Shown here: positions 33,346 through 41,695 of the stretch, piece after piece | Layout: every line of letters begins with the position of its first letter | How positions within the stretch are numbered: the first letter of the stretch is position 1 | From: Mesotaenium endlicherianum | Taxonomy: Eukaryota; Streptophyta; Zygnematophyceae; Zygnematales; Mesotaeniaceae | DNA length: 64,000 nt | Reading direction: 5' to 3' | Assembly (NCBI GenBank): GCA_009602735.1 | Contig: WELA01009551.1 | Location: forward strand, 164,606 to 228,605 | Translations under genes and position numbers: made by a program | Notes under the pieces: model-generated | What the model saw: only the letters and a program-made list of their open reading frames with translations | Database searches by the model: none | Told to the model about the DNA's origin: nothing

Positions 33346-34440
33346 TTAATGCTGTGGCTTGTATTCCACCACAACCTTTGCATTTCGTTGTTCGGTTGAG
33401 GTAAGGAATATCTCGTAACGCTTCTGTGATTTGCCCATGGTAACCACCATCAGGGCTGTATTGGGAGGGATATCGCCCAGGTTTTCCGCCACGATCACAA
33501 ATTCGTGGTGGTTATCGGTGGCATTGCATTTTGTTTTATACGTGATGGCCGAATAACTTAACCGGCCATTGCTTACGACCAGTTTGTTGTTGTGGTAAAG
33601 AGAAATGGTATCGTTATCAATGGTGCCATTGTCGTACAGGTCGATCCTGATCTCTTCATCGCCGCAATACAATGTCTTCACCAATTTGTTCTCGCGCTCG
33701 AGTAACACACGCGGAACCGGTGCTCTGTTGGCGATGAGCTCACGCGGGTGACGGATGGCCGTATCGGCTTTCCAGCTGTGCGCAATGGCGTTATCGGCAT
33801 GTTCGATGGGCTTGATGGGTGCAGGCGATTTAGGACCGGCCGGTTTCGACTGCTGCACAGTAGCGCCGGGCTTTTTAACGGCAGGTGGATGAGGTGGATC
33901 GGTCTTGGATTTTGCAAGCGGGACATGCGCTTTGGGCGCTTCTGGTTTTTTCTTCAGCAGAAAATCTTCTTTGGTAAAATCTGAAGAGTTTACTTTCTCC
34001 AGGTACACTTCGCCGCTGCCGCAATCTGATTTGTTCGATGAGCTTTCTGAAATAAATGTACCCTGTAATACTTCCAGCTTGTCTATTTTGGAGTAGTCGA
34101 GATAGCAGGTCATGAGACAGGGCGCGCTGCCCTGGTCGATCTTCAGCTCCAGTATTTTGGTTTCCTTGAGGAGCAGGGATTTTGACTGGTAGGTGAAAAT
34201 ACCCTGCAAACCTGTTTTGGCATAGAACACAGATGTTTTATAAGAATAGGTAACACCTTTAACGGCATTATTGGGAAGCTGCTCTATCTGGATCTCGTAT
34301 TTGTACATCTCTTTCCGCTGGAATTCACGCAACGTACCGCCCGTAGAAGTGAAATACCCCCTCCAGATGCCGGTCAGGTGCTGGGCGTCAGCGGAAAAGC
34401 CAGAAACCAGGAAAAATAAAAGCGTAGAGATCCATCTCAT
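33346..34440 (-). CDS. Secreted protein of unknown function
   Basis: 364 residues from the ATG at 34440 with a Sec signal (MRWISTLLFFLVSGFSADAQ). I recognise no named family. The N-terminal part (about 20-170) begins LTGIWRGYFTSTGG, resembling small beta-rich modules of Bacteroidota secreted proteins. It contains a few cysteines and is followed by a Pro/Lys-rich low-complexity linker (about 185-245) and a C-terminal beta-rich domain with LYCGDEEIRIDLYDNGTID and DIPPNTALMVVTMG. It is divergent from thrS. Likely periplasmic or surface-located. Confidence 0.8.
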   Translation of the reverse strand: MRWISTLLFFLVSGFSADAQHLTGIWRGYFTSTGGTLREFQRKEMYKYEIQIEQLPNNAVKGVTYSYKTSVFYAKTGLQGIFTYQSKSLLLKETKILELKIDQGSAPCLMTCYLDYSKIDKLEVLQGTFISESSSNKSDCGSGEVYLEKVNSSDFTKEDFLLKKKPEAPKAHVPLAKSKTDPPHPPAVKKPGATVQQSKPAGPKSPAPIKPIEHADNAIAHSWKADTAIRHPRELIANRAPVPRVLLERENKLVKTLYCGDEEIRIDLYDNGTIDNDTISLYHNNKLVVSNGRLSYSAITYKTKCNATDNHHEFVIVAENLGDIPPNTALMVVTMGKSQKRYEIFLTSTEQRNAKVVVEYKPQH

Positions 34441-34513
34441 TACTACAAAACTAATAAGGCAAAATAGTGTAAGCTGATAATAAAGCGTTAAAAGAAAACT
34501 CACCGCTTTCCTG

Positions 34514-34521
34514 TACTTTTG
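34514..34521 (+). promoter_or_regulatory. -7 box TACTTTTG of thrS
   Basis: Exact TAnnTTTG match ending 8 bp before the thrS start codon, implying a very short leader. No T-box or long structured leader fits in this space. Confidence 0.55.
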
Positions 34522-34529
34522 CATTCCTT

Positions 34530-36467
34530 ATGATAAATATCAGTTTTCCGGATGGCGCTGTACGGGAGTATGAGGCAGGGGTTTCGGCATTGGATATCGC
34601 CAAATCGATCAGTGAAGGACTGGCCAGAAAAGTGCTGGCCGCGAGTGTGAACGGGCAGGTATGGGATGTTACGCGCCCCATCTACCAGGACGCATCGTTG
34701 AAATTACTGACCTGGGACGATGCCGACGGAAAAAATACATTCTGGCATTCTTCTGCTCACCTCCTGGCTGAAGCAGTGGAAGTTTTGTACCCCGGCGTGA
34801 AATTCTGGGTAGGCCCGGCGCTGGATAAGGGATTTTATTATGATATGGACCTGGGTGGCAGGCAAATGGGCGAAGAGGACCTGGCAAAGCTGGAACAGAA
34901 AATGAATGAGCTGGCCAAAAAGAGCAGCCAGTACATCCGCAAGGAGATCAGCAAAAAAGACGCGATTCAATATTTTACAGAGAAAGGCGATGAATACAAA
35001 CTCGACCTCCTGCAAGGATTGGAAGATGGAAATATCACTTTCTATACACAGGGCGATTTTACCGATCTCTGTCGCGGACCGCATATACCCAACACCGGTT
35101 TCATCAAAGCAGTAAAGCTTACCAATGTATCCGGCGCTTACTGGAAGGGCGATGAAAAGAACAAAATGCTTACCCGTGTATACGGTATCAGTTTCCCTAA
35201 CCAGAAAGAGCTCGACGAATACCTGCAGATGCTGGAAGAAGCGAAGAAAAGAGATCACCGGAAGCTGGGCAAGGAACTGAGTATTTATACCATGAACGAT
35301 GATATCGGCCAGGGGCTGATCCTTTGGATGCCCAATGGTACCGTGATCATTGAAGAGCTGGAGAAACTGGCGAAGGAAACAGAATCGGAAGCCGGCTATA
35401 AGCGTGTGGTAACACCGCATATTGCCAAAGAGAATTTGTACCTCACCAGCGGACACCTGCCTTATTATGCAGATAGCATGTATCCGCCGATGGAACTGGA
35501 AGGAGAGCGTTATTATCTCAAGGCGATGAACTGTCCGCATCACCACAAAATATTCGATGCCGAACCCAAAAGCTACCGCGATCTTCCGTATCGTATAGCC
35601 GAATATGGAACCTGTTACCGTTATGAACAAAGCGGCGAATTGTTCGGACTGATGCGCGTGCGTTGTTTGCACATGAATGATGCACATATCTATTGTTCCA
35701 AAGAGCAGTTCAAACAGGAGTTCCAGGCGGTGAATGATATGTACCTGAAGTATTTCAAAATATTCGGTATTGAGAAATATGTGATGCGGCTTTCGCTGCA
35801 CGATCCTGCAAAGCTGGGAGAGAAATATGTGAACGAGCCGGAGCTGTGGAAAGAGACCGAGGAAATGGTTCGCAATGTATTGATCGAAACAGGTGTTCCT
35901 TATGTGGAGGTAAAGGGTGAGGGCGCTTTCTACGGACCGAAGATCGATGTACAGATATGGAGCGCTATTGGAAGAGAATTTACCCTGGCTACCAACCAGG
36001 TGGATTTTGCACAACCACGCCGTTTTAAATTATCGTTCACCAATACGAACAACGAGCCCGAAATTCCTTTGATCATCCACCGGGCGCCGTTGGGAACACA
36101 TGAACGTTTCATTGGCTTCCTGCTGGAACATTATGCAGGCAAATTCCCTGTATGGCTGGCGCCTTTGCAGGTGAAGCTCCTGCCCATCAGTGACAAGTTC
36201 ATGGACTATGCTGTTTCGGTTAAAAATCAATTAGGAAAAGCAGGCGTACGGGTAGAGATCGACGACAGGAATGAAAAGATAGGTAAGAAGATACGCGATA
36301 CAGAACTGATGAAAGTGCCGTATATGCTGGTAGTTGGAGAGAAAGAAACCAATGAACAGAAATTGTCGGTACGCAGACAGGGTAAGGGAGATATGGGTGT
36401 TTTTGATGTGCAGGCCTTTATAGACCTGGTGTCAACAGAAATTCGCGAACGTAAATCGGGCGAGTAG
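34530..36467 (+). CDS. thrS: Threonyl-tRNA synthetase
   Basis: 645-residue class II synthetase. TGS domain (about 1-62), editing domain with SSAHLLAEAVEVLYP (HxxxH) and the CRGPHIPNTG zinc-like editing motif, catalytic core with RVVTPHIAKENLY, KAMNCPHHHKIF (zinc-binding Cys and His), RVRCLHMNDAHIYC, PKIDVQIWSAIGREF and IIHRAPLGTHERFIGFLLEHYAG, then the anticodon-binding domain ending in GKGDMGVFDV. First gene of the conserved thrS-infC-rpmI-rplT order. Confidence 0.98.
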   Translation: MINISFPDGAVREYEAGVSALDIAKSISEGLARKVLAASVNGQVWDVTRPIYQDASLKLLTWDDADGKNTFWHSSAHLLAEAVEVLYPGVKFWVGPALDKGFYYDMDLGGRQMGEEDLAKLEQKMNELAKKSSQYIRKEISKKDAIQYFTEKGDEYKLDLLQGLEDGNITFYTQGDFTDLCRGPHIPNTGFIKAVKLTNVSGAYWKGDEKNKMLTRVYGISFPNQKELDEYLQMLEEAKKRDHRKLGKELSIYTMNDDIGQGLILWMPNGTVIIEELEKLAKETESEAGYKRVVTPHIAKENLYLTSGHLPYYADSMYPPMELEGERYYLKAMNCPHHHKIFDAEPKSYRDLPYRIAEYGTCYRYEQSGELFGLMRVRCLHMNDAHIYCSKEQFKQEFQAVNDMYLKYFKIFGIEKYVMRLSLHDPAKLGEKYVNEPELWKETEEMVRNVLIETGVPYVEVKGEGAFYGPKIDVQIWSAIGREFTLATNQVDFAQPRRFKLSFTNTNNEPEIPLIIHRAPLGTHERFIGFLLEHYAGKFPVWLAPLQVKLLPISDKFMDYAVSVKNQLGKAGVRVEIDDRNEKIGKKIRDTELMKVPYMLVVGEKETNEQKLSVRRQGKGDMGVFDVQAFIDLVSTEIRERKSGE

Positions 36468-36523
36468 TCGTCAATATCTATATCTTTAACAAAAAAACAG
36501 AATTATTCACTAAACAAGTTTTA

Positions 36524-37096
36524 ATGGCATTACCACCAAGAGGGGGCGGAAGATTCAACCCCAGGTTTAACAGGCAACCGGAGCCTGAACATCGTATCAA
36601 CGAGAGAATCCGGGTACCGCAGGTGCGTTTGGTTGGAGATAATGTAACTGTGGGTGTTTATTCAACCCAGGAAGCATTGAGGATTGCAAAAGATCAGGAG
36701 CTTGACCTGGTTGAAATATCTCCAACAGCAGATCCTCCGGTTTGTAAGGTAATCGACTATAAAAAATTCCTTTACGAGAAGAAGAAGAAGGAAAAAGAGA
36801 TGAAGGCTAACTCCAAGCAGAGCGAGGTAAAAGAAATCCGCTTCACGCCTGGAACCGATGACCATGATTTCGACTTCAAAGCCAAACACGCAGAAAAATT
36901 CCTCAAAGAAGGCAATAAGGTAAAAGCTTATGTGCAGTTCAAAGGACGCGCCATCATGTTCCAGGACAGGGGACAGTTATTGCTGCTGAAATTTGCCGAA
37001 AGGCTGGCCGAGGCCGGTGCACTGGAAAGCATGCCCAAACTGGAAGGCAAGCGTATGTTCGCCATCTTTACTCCGAAAACAGGTAAAAAGAAATAA
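36524..37096 (+). CDS. infC: Translation initiation factor IF-3
   Basis: 190 residues: the N-domain has EHRINERIRVPQVRLVGDN and KDQELDLVEISPTADPPVCKV; a lysine-rich linker (YEKKKKEKEMKAN) leads to the C-domain EIRFTPGTDDHDFDFKAKHAEKFL and GRAIMFQDRG. It begins with ATG, not the AUU used for autoregulation in E. coli. It lies 56 bp after thrS. Downstream, 225 bp of inverted repeats and leader precede rpmI. Confidence 0.98.
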   Translation: MALPPRGGGRFNPRFNRQPEPEHRINERIRVPQVRLVGDNVTVGVYSTQEALRIAKDQELDLVEISPTADPPVCKVIDYKKFLYEKKKKEKEMKANSKQSEVKEIRFTPGTDDHDFDFKAKHAEKFLKEGNKVKAYVQFKGRAIMFQDRGQLLLLKFAERLAEAGALESMPKLEGKRMFAIFTPKTGKKK

Positions 37097-37100
37097 CTTT

Positions 37101-37220
37101 CAATTAGCCAATTCGGCAATTTGACAATGTGCCAATGATGCAACTGATTGATTGTCAGTTATTTCATTGGCATATTTTATAAAATGTACTCAATTGGCTA
37201 ATTGTCGAATTGGCTAATTG
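37101..37220. repeat. Nested inverted repeats between infC and rpmI
   Basis: Outer arms of 21 bp (37101-37121 and 37200-37220; core CAATTAGCCAATTCG) pair with one mismatch. Inside, a perfect 9-bp pair TGCCAATGA (37130-37138) / TCATTGGCA (37164-37172) forms a second stem. The sequence is built from AATTGGC/GCCAATT words. It could fold as a branched hairpin that terminates infC transcription or be a small mobile intergenic repeat. Its right arm carries the -33 TTG of the rpmI promoter. Confidence 0.8.
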
Positions 37221-37240
37221 CCTAATTACTCTTACCTTTG
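37210..37240 (+). promoter_or_regulatory. Promoter of rpmI-rplT
   Basis: TTG at 37210-37212, 20-bp spacer, TACCTTTG at 37233-37240: a full Bacteroidota consensus promoter. It would start a leader of about 75 nt before the rpmI ATG. Confidence 0.7.
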
Positions 37241-37269
37241 CGTCCCATTTCCCACATGGCTCAACAAGT

Positions 37270-37316
37270 GTTCCGTCTGTACGGAACCGCCAGCAGGGTG
37301 TAATCTAAGCAGATTA
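37270..37316 (+). promoter_or_regulatory. Two-hairpin leader upstream of rpmI (candidate r-protein autoregulatory leader)
   Basis: Hairpin 1: GTTCCGT-CTGT-ACGGAAC (37270-37287), 7-bp perfect stem with a tetraloop. Hairpin 2: TAATCT-AAGC-AGATTA (37301-37316), 6-bp perfect stem with a tetraloop, ending 5 bases before the rpmI start codon so that it could block ribosome entry. rpmI-rplT is controlled by L20 binding to its leader in other phyla; a similar role here is inference. Confidence 0.55.
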
Positions 37317-37321
37317 TTAAC

Positions 37322-37522
37322 ATGCCAAAGGTAAAAACAAACTCCAGCGCCAAGAAGCGCTTCAAGGTGACCGGCAGCGGTGAGATCACCTTCCAGAAAG
37401 CATTCAAACGTCACATCCTTACCAAAAAATCTAAAAAGCGTAAAAGAGCCCTGCGCAAAAAAGGCGTTGTTGGAGATACCAACAAAGACTTCGTTTTACG
37501 TTTGTTGCGTTTGAAAGGTTAA
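37322..37522 (+). CDS. rpmI: 50S ribosomal protein L35
   Basis: 66-residue basic protein, [18 protein letters not shown] and [19 protein letters not shown] being the L35 signature. 59 bp before rplT; preceded by a structured leader and its own promoter. Confidence 0.98.
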   Translation: MPKVKTNSSAKKRFKVTGSGEITFQKAFKRHILTKKSKKRKRALRKKGVVGDTNKDFVLRLLRLKG

Positions 37523-37581
37523 TCAGTAAACTAATTTTAAATTACCGGTCCGGGTACAACCGGACTTAAAATAAAGACACC

Positions 37582-37926
37582 ATGCCACGTTCCGTAAATG
37601 CAGTAGCATCAAGAGCAAGGAGGAAAAGAGTCCTCAAACAGGCCAAGGGCTTCTATGGTAAGCGCAAAAATGTGTATACCGTAGCCAAGAATATTGTAGA
37701 AAAAGGTATGACCTACAGTTATGTAGGCCGTAAATTGAAAAAGCGCGAATATCGCCAGTTATGGATCGCGCGTATCAATGCAGCCGTTAGGGCGGAAGGA
37801 CTGACCTATAGCCAGTTCATCAACAAACTCAGCACCAAAGGTATTGAGTTGAACCGCAAAGTGCTGGCCGATCTGGCCATGAATGAGCCTGCCAGCTTTA
37901 AAGCACTGGTTGACTCTGTAAAATAA
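37582..37926 (+). CDS. rplT: 50S ribosomal protein L20
   Basis: 114-residue early-assembly 23S rRNA-binding protein: [42 protein letters not shown]-like [37 protein letters not shown]. In other bacteria L20 also represses rpmI-rplT by binding its mRNA leader. A strong intrinsic terminator follows at 37948. Confidence 0.98.
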   Translation: MPRSVNAVASRARRKRVLKQAKGFYGKRKNVYTVAKNIVEKGMTYSYVGRKLKKREYRQLWIARINAAVRAEGLTYSQFINKLSTKGIELNRKVLADLAMNEPASFKALVDSVK

Positions 37927-37947
37927 GCGAATAACAACAGCTATATA

Positions 37948-37986
37948 AACCGGGAGGCAGGCTAACGGCTGCTTCCCGGTTTTTTT
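37948..37986 (+). terminator. Intrinsic terminator after rplT
   Basis: Stem AACCGGGAGGCAG / CTGCTTCCCGGTT (one G-U pair) with an 8-nt loop, followed by TTTTTT. The T-run overlaps the -33 element of the next promoter. Confidence 0.92.
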
Positions 37987-38017
37987 GTGCAGAAAATTGA
38001 ACAAACTATTATTTTTG
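37985..38017 (+). promoter_or_regulatory. Promoter of the arginine decarboxylase gene
   Basis: TTG at 37985-37987, 22-bp spacer, TATTTTTG at 38010-38017. The start codon is 53 bp further on. Confidence 0.6.
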
Positions 38018-38070
38018 TGCAACTTTAAAATTAGCAACATCCCGTTCACAGTCTAACTACTTACCCATCA

Positions 38071-39501
38071 ATGAACAATAGCTACACCTCGCTGGTGAAC
38101 CAGACCTTTCATTTTCCGCAAGACGGATTTGATGTTAGTGATGATGGTTACCTGCAATTCAATGAACTCGATCTCAAAGCGCTGATAGAAAAATACGGCA
38201 CGCCCATGAAGCTGACGTACCTGCCCAAGATCGGTATGCAGATCAACAAGGCCAAGCAGATGTTTGCCCACGCGTTCAAGAAACACAAATACGAGGGTGA
38301 TTATTTTTATTGTTATTGTACCAAGAGTTCGCATTTCTCTTTTGTGGTGGAGGAAGCGCTCAAACACAACATACACCTGGAAACTTCTTACGCTTACGAT
38401 ATCGAGATCGTGAACCGCCTTTACGAGCGCAGGAAGATCAACAAAGAAACTTTTATCATCTGTAACGGCTACAAGCAAAAATCGTATACGTCGCGCATTG
38501 CCAAGCTCATCAATTCGGGTTTTAAAAATGTGATTCCTATCCTGGATAATAAAGACGAGCTTACTGCGTATAAGAGAAGCGTTAAACAACCGTTCCGCCT
38601 GGGTATCCGTGTGGCTGCAGAAGAAGAGCCTACGTTTCCTTTTTATACCTCGCGCCTGGGTATCCGTCCCAAAGACATCCTGGAATTTTATGTAGATGAG
38701 ATAGAAGGGTATGAAGATAAGTTCCAGTTGAAAATGCTGCACATTTTCCTCAACAAAGGTATCAAAGACGATATCTATTACTGGTCGGAGCTGAACAAGA
38801 TCATCAACCTGTATTGCCAGTTGAAGAAGATATGTCCGGAGTTGGATTCCATCAACATCGGCGGTGGTTTCCCTATCAAGCACTCACTGGGCTTTGAATA
38901 CGATTACCAGTTCATGATCAATGAGATCGTGAGCAATATCAAGAAAGCCTGTAAGAAAGCCAAAGTGCCCATGCCCAATATCTATACAGAGTTTGGCAGC
39001 TACACGGTGGGAGAAAGCATGGCGCATATTTACAGCGTACTGGGACAAAAAATCCAGAACGATCGCGAGTGCTGGTACATGATCGATTCTTCTTTCATTA
39101 CCACATTGCCCGATACCTGGGGTATTGGAGAGAAATTCCTGATGCTGCCCGTTAACAAATGGGATAACGAATACCAGCGTGTGGTATTGGGAGGCATTAC
39201 CTGCGATAGTCATGATTATTACGATTCCGAAGAGCATATCAATGAAGTGTTCCTTCCCAAACTCACTTCATCCGAACCATCAGACGATCAAGCCAATAAG
39301 GAGTCATTGTATGTAGGGTTCTTTCATACTGGCGCTTACCAGGACCAGATCAGTGGATATGGCGGAATCAAGCACTGTCTTATTCCTTCTCCCAAACACG
39401 TGATCGTGGAGTACGATAAGAATGGAAAACTGATCGACTGGCTCTATGCCAAAGAACAGAGTGCCCAGAGTATGTTGAAAATACTGGGTTACCTGAGATA
39501 A
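38071..39501 (+). CDS. speA: Arginine decarboxylase (Bacteroidota type, PLP fold III)
   Basis: 476-residue alanine-racemase-fold decarboxylase producing agmatine from arginine. PLP lysine in YCYCTKSSHFS (about K85), LETSYAYDIEIV, FIICNGYKQKSY, LGIRVAAEEEPTFPFYTSRLG, SINIGGGFPIKH (phosphate loop) and GGITCDSHDYYD with the second-subunit Cys. It is shorter than E. coli SpeA (about 650), as usual in Bacteroidota, where this form has been called arginine decarboxylase; diaminopimelate or other basic amino acids are possible substrates. An agmatinase-family gene at 55824 would complete a route to putrescine. Confidence 0.88.
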   Translation: MNNSYTSLVNQTFHFPQDGFDVSDDGYLQFNELDLKALIEKYGTPMKLTYLPKIGMQINKAKQMFAHAFKKHKYEGDYFYCYCTKSSHFSFVVEEALKHNIHLETSYAYDIEIVNRLYERRKINKETFIICNGYKQKSYTSRIAKLINSGFKNVIPILDNKDELTAYKRSVKQPFRLGIRVAAEEEPTFPFYTSRLGIRPKDILEFYVDEIEGYEDKFQLKMLHIFLNKGIKDDIYYWSELNKIINLYCQLKKICPELDSINIGGGFPIKHSLGFEYDYQFMINEIVSNIKKACKKAKVPMPNIYTEFGSYTVGESMAHIYSVLGQKIQNDRECWYMIDSSFITTLPDTWGIGEKFLMLPVNKWDNEYQRVVLGGITCDSHDYYDSEEHINEVFLPKLTSSEPSDDQANKESLYVGFFHTGAYQDQISGYGGIKHCLIPSPKHVIVEYDKNGKLIDWLYAKEQSAQSMLKILGYLR

Positions 39502-39624
39502 TCTTAACTTTGTATGCATGATCCCGGATTATCCTCATAAGGTTTTCGGCGATAAGCGATTCTGCTACTGCCTTCTCATGGAAGCGCTGGCAATGGATGG
39601 GTTGTACCGGTCATAGGATCGACT

Positions 39625-39641
39625 CCTGGCCGGTGGCCAGG
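39625..39641. other. Small GC-rich hairpin upstream of hppD
   Basis: CCTGGCC-GGT-GGCCAGG, a perfect 7-bp stem without a T-run, 37 bp upstream of the hppD start. A TACTTTTA near-consensus -7 box lies at 39668-39675, only 3 bp before the ATG. Function unknown. Confidence 0.4.
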
Positions 39642-39678
39642 GGTCATGTACCCATTTCCCATTCCAATACTTTTATCC

Positions 39679-40809
39679 ATGTCAACAGTTACCGAACGCG
39701 CAACCGTGCGTAACAGGCAAGCGGATTTTCTGCCATTGCAGGGAACCGATTATGTAGAATTTTATGTGGGCAATGCCAAACAGGCAGCTCATTTTTATAA
39801 GACCGCTTTCGGGTTTCAAAGCCTTGCCTATGCAGGCCCCGAAACGGGTGTGAAAGACCGCGCCAGTTATGCTGTGCGGCAGAACAAACTCACTTTTGTT
39901 TTTACAACATCTCTCCGGACCAACAACCCCATAGCCGATCATGTATATAAACATGGCGATGGGGTGAAAGCGCTGGCGCTGCGCGTAGAAAATGCTACCG
40001 ACGCCTGGGAACAAACCACGCAGCGGGGCGGCAGGTCATTCCTAGAACCCGTTAAACTCACAGATACTTATGGTGAGCTGGTGATGAGCGGCATCCACAC
40101 TTATGGCGATACCATTCATCTTTTCATCGAAAGAAAAAATTACCAGGGCGTTTTTATGCCGGGCTACCAGCAATGGAAAAGCCACTACAATCCTGCGGAA
40201 ACAGGACTGCAGTATGTTGATCATTGCGTAGGCAATGTGGGGTGGAACCAGATGAACCCCTGGGTGAAATTTTACGAAGAGGTCATGGGCTTCCGCAACA
40301 TTCTTTCGTTTGATGATAAAGATATTTCAACAGAATATTCTGCACTCATGAGCAAAGTGATGAGCAATGGCAACGGTTTTGTGAAGTTCCCCATCAACGA
40401 ACCGGCAGAAGGCAAAAAGAAATCGCAGGTAGAAGAATACCTCGATTTTTATAATGGAGAAGGATGCCAGCACGTAGCCCTGGCCACCCATGATATTGTG
40501 AAAACGGTGACCGATTTGCAGAACCGGGGCGTGGAATTCCTGCATGTGCCCACAAGTTATTATGATGACCTGCTGGAAAGGGTAGGGCATATCGATGAAG
40601 ACCTGGCGCCGCTCAAAGAATTGGGCATACTTGTTGATCGGGATAATGAAGGATATCTCTTGCAGATATTCACCAAACCGGTGGAAGACAGACCTACATT
40701 GTTCTTCGAGATCATACAGCGCAAGGGGGCGAAGAGCTTTGGCAAGGGTAATTTCAAAGCCCTTTTCGAAGCTATTGAAAGAGAACAGGGTATGCGGGGC
40801 AACTTATAA
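39679..40809 (+). CDS. hppD: 4-hydroxyphenylpyruvate dioxygenase
   Basis: Fe(II) enzyme turning 4-hydroxyphenylpyruvate into homogentisate in tyrosine breakdown. From ATG 39679 (MSTVTERATVRN) the 376 residues contain two vicinal-oxygen-chelate domains. Metal ligands appear in YVDHCVGNV (first His), CQHVALATHDI (second His) and TLFFEIIQRKG (Glu). FGKGNFKALFEAIEREQ is the conserved C-terminus. No other homogentisate pathway genes are in the window. Confidence 0.97.
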   Translation: MSTVTERATVRNRQADFLPLQGTDYVEFYVGNAKQAAHFYKTAFGFQSLAYAGPETGVKDRASYAVRQNKLTFVFTTSLRTNNPIADHVYKHGDGVKALALRVENATDAWEQTTQRGGRSFLEPVKLTDTYGELVMSGIHTYGDTIHLFIERKNYQGVFMPGYQQWKSHYNPAETGLQYVDHCVGNVGWNQMNPWVKFYEEVMGFRNILSFDDKDISTEYSALMSKVMSNGNGFVKFPINEPAEGKKKSQVEEYLDFYNGEGCQHVALATHDIVKTVTDLQNRGVEFLHVPTSYYDDLLERVGHIDEDLAPLKELGILVDRDNEGYLLQIFTKPVEDRPTLFFEIIQRKGAKSFGKGNFKALFEAIEREQGMRGNL

Positions 40810-40867
40810 TTTATTTGTTCTATCCGAACACACAATTTTAGACAACCGGGACGCGTTTTATGAGGGA

Positions 40868-40893
40868 GGTGCATTTTTAACTAAAAATGCACC
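40868..40893. terminator. Perfect 12-bp-stem hairpin after hppD
   Basis: GGTGCATTTTTA-AC-TAAAAATGCACC, perfect arms, 58 bp downstream of hppD and 35 bp before the transpeptidase gene. The stem is AT-rich at the top and lacks a long T-run, so termination is likely but not certain. Confidence 0.6.
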
Positions 40894-40927
40894 TGCTCAA
40901 TTTGCATCATTTCTTATTTTCGACCTT

Positions 40928-41686
40928 ATGAAAATGAAAGTCCTGGTTCTTGCTTTGTGCGGCAGTATGATGGTGTTAGGTCTCTCAGCCCAGTCTTCGT
41001 TCATGGAAAATCAACGTGGTTATCCCCGTGTGATAAACGCCATCAGGGAAAAAGAAGATACACTGAAAAAACAATTCCAGGCAGCCCATCTTACCTGGCC
41101 TGCGAAGCAGATATACATGCGCAGTTTTAAGTATGATAGTCAGCTCGAAGTGTGGGTGCGTAACAATTTGCACGAACCTTTCAAATTATTCAAGACGTAT
41201 AAGATCTGCGCTTTGTCGGGCTCTTTGGGACCGAAGCGGATAGAAGGCGATTACCAGGTGCCCGAAGGCTTTTATTATATCAACCAGTTCAATCCCAAGA
41301 GTGTTTACCACATGTCGCTGGGACTGAATTATCCGAATATGTCAGATCAGTTGTTGAGCGATTCCGCCAAGCCAGGTAGTGGCATTTACATACATGGCAG
41401 TTGTATTACGGTAGGTTGTATTCCTGTTCAGAACAGCCAGATAGAAGAGTTGTACCTGCTGGCATCTTATGCGCGTAACCTGGGACAGGATTTCATTCCA
41501 GTGCATATTTTTCCCATTCGTTTCAACGTGGAAAAGAGCAGGGAATATTTGCAAAAGATATCTAAAGAGGATAAAGAATACCAGTCTTTTACTACACGCC
41601 TGAAAGATGTGTTCGATTATTTCGAAACACACAAAAAAATACCGCTCATTTCTGTGAACAGGAAGGGTGAATATGAAATGCTTTGA
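40928..41686 (+). CDS. L,D-transpeptidase family protein (YkuD/YafK-like)
   Basis: 252 residues from ATG 40928 with a Sec signal peptide (MKMKVLVLALCGSMMVLGLSAQ). The YkuD catalytic motif is IYIHGSCITVGCIPVQN, with the His and the second Cys as active residues; EGDYQVPEGFYYINQFNP precedes it. Such enzymes form or remodel 3-3 crosslinks or attach proteins to peptidoglycan in the periplasm. Closest in layout to the YafK subgroup. The frame is open into hppD upstream, but the signal peptide fixes the start. Convergent with aspartate kinase (9-bp gap). Confidence 0.9.
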   Translation: MKMKVLVLALCGSMMVLGLSAQSSFMENQRGYPRVINAIREKEDTLKKQFQAAHLTWPAKQIYMRSFKYDSQLEVWVRNNLHEPFKLFKTYKICALSGSLGPKRIEGDYQVPEGFYYINQFNPKSVYHMSLGLNYPNMSDQLLSDSAKPGSGIYIHGSCITVGCIPVQNSQIEELYLLASYARNLGQDFIPVHIFPIRFNVEKSREYLQKISKEDKEYQSFTTRLKDVFDYFETHKKIPLISVNRKGEYEML

Positions 41687-41695
41687 TGCGCTCCC

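Noticed and set aside
34704-36014. 436-codon open frame on the minus strand opposite thrS
   Set aside because: It is the mirror of a conserved synthetase gene; composition is His/Phe/Ile-rich without domain patterns.
39517-39615. 32-codon ORF between arginine decarboxylase and hppD
   Set aside because: Short, no similarity recognised, no promoter; may be leader sequence only.
40595-40927. Upstream open extension of the L,D-transpeptidase reading into hppD
   Set aside because: A signal peptide starts at 40928 and the extension overlaps conserved hppD coding sequence in another frame.
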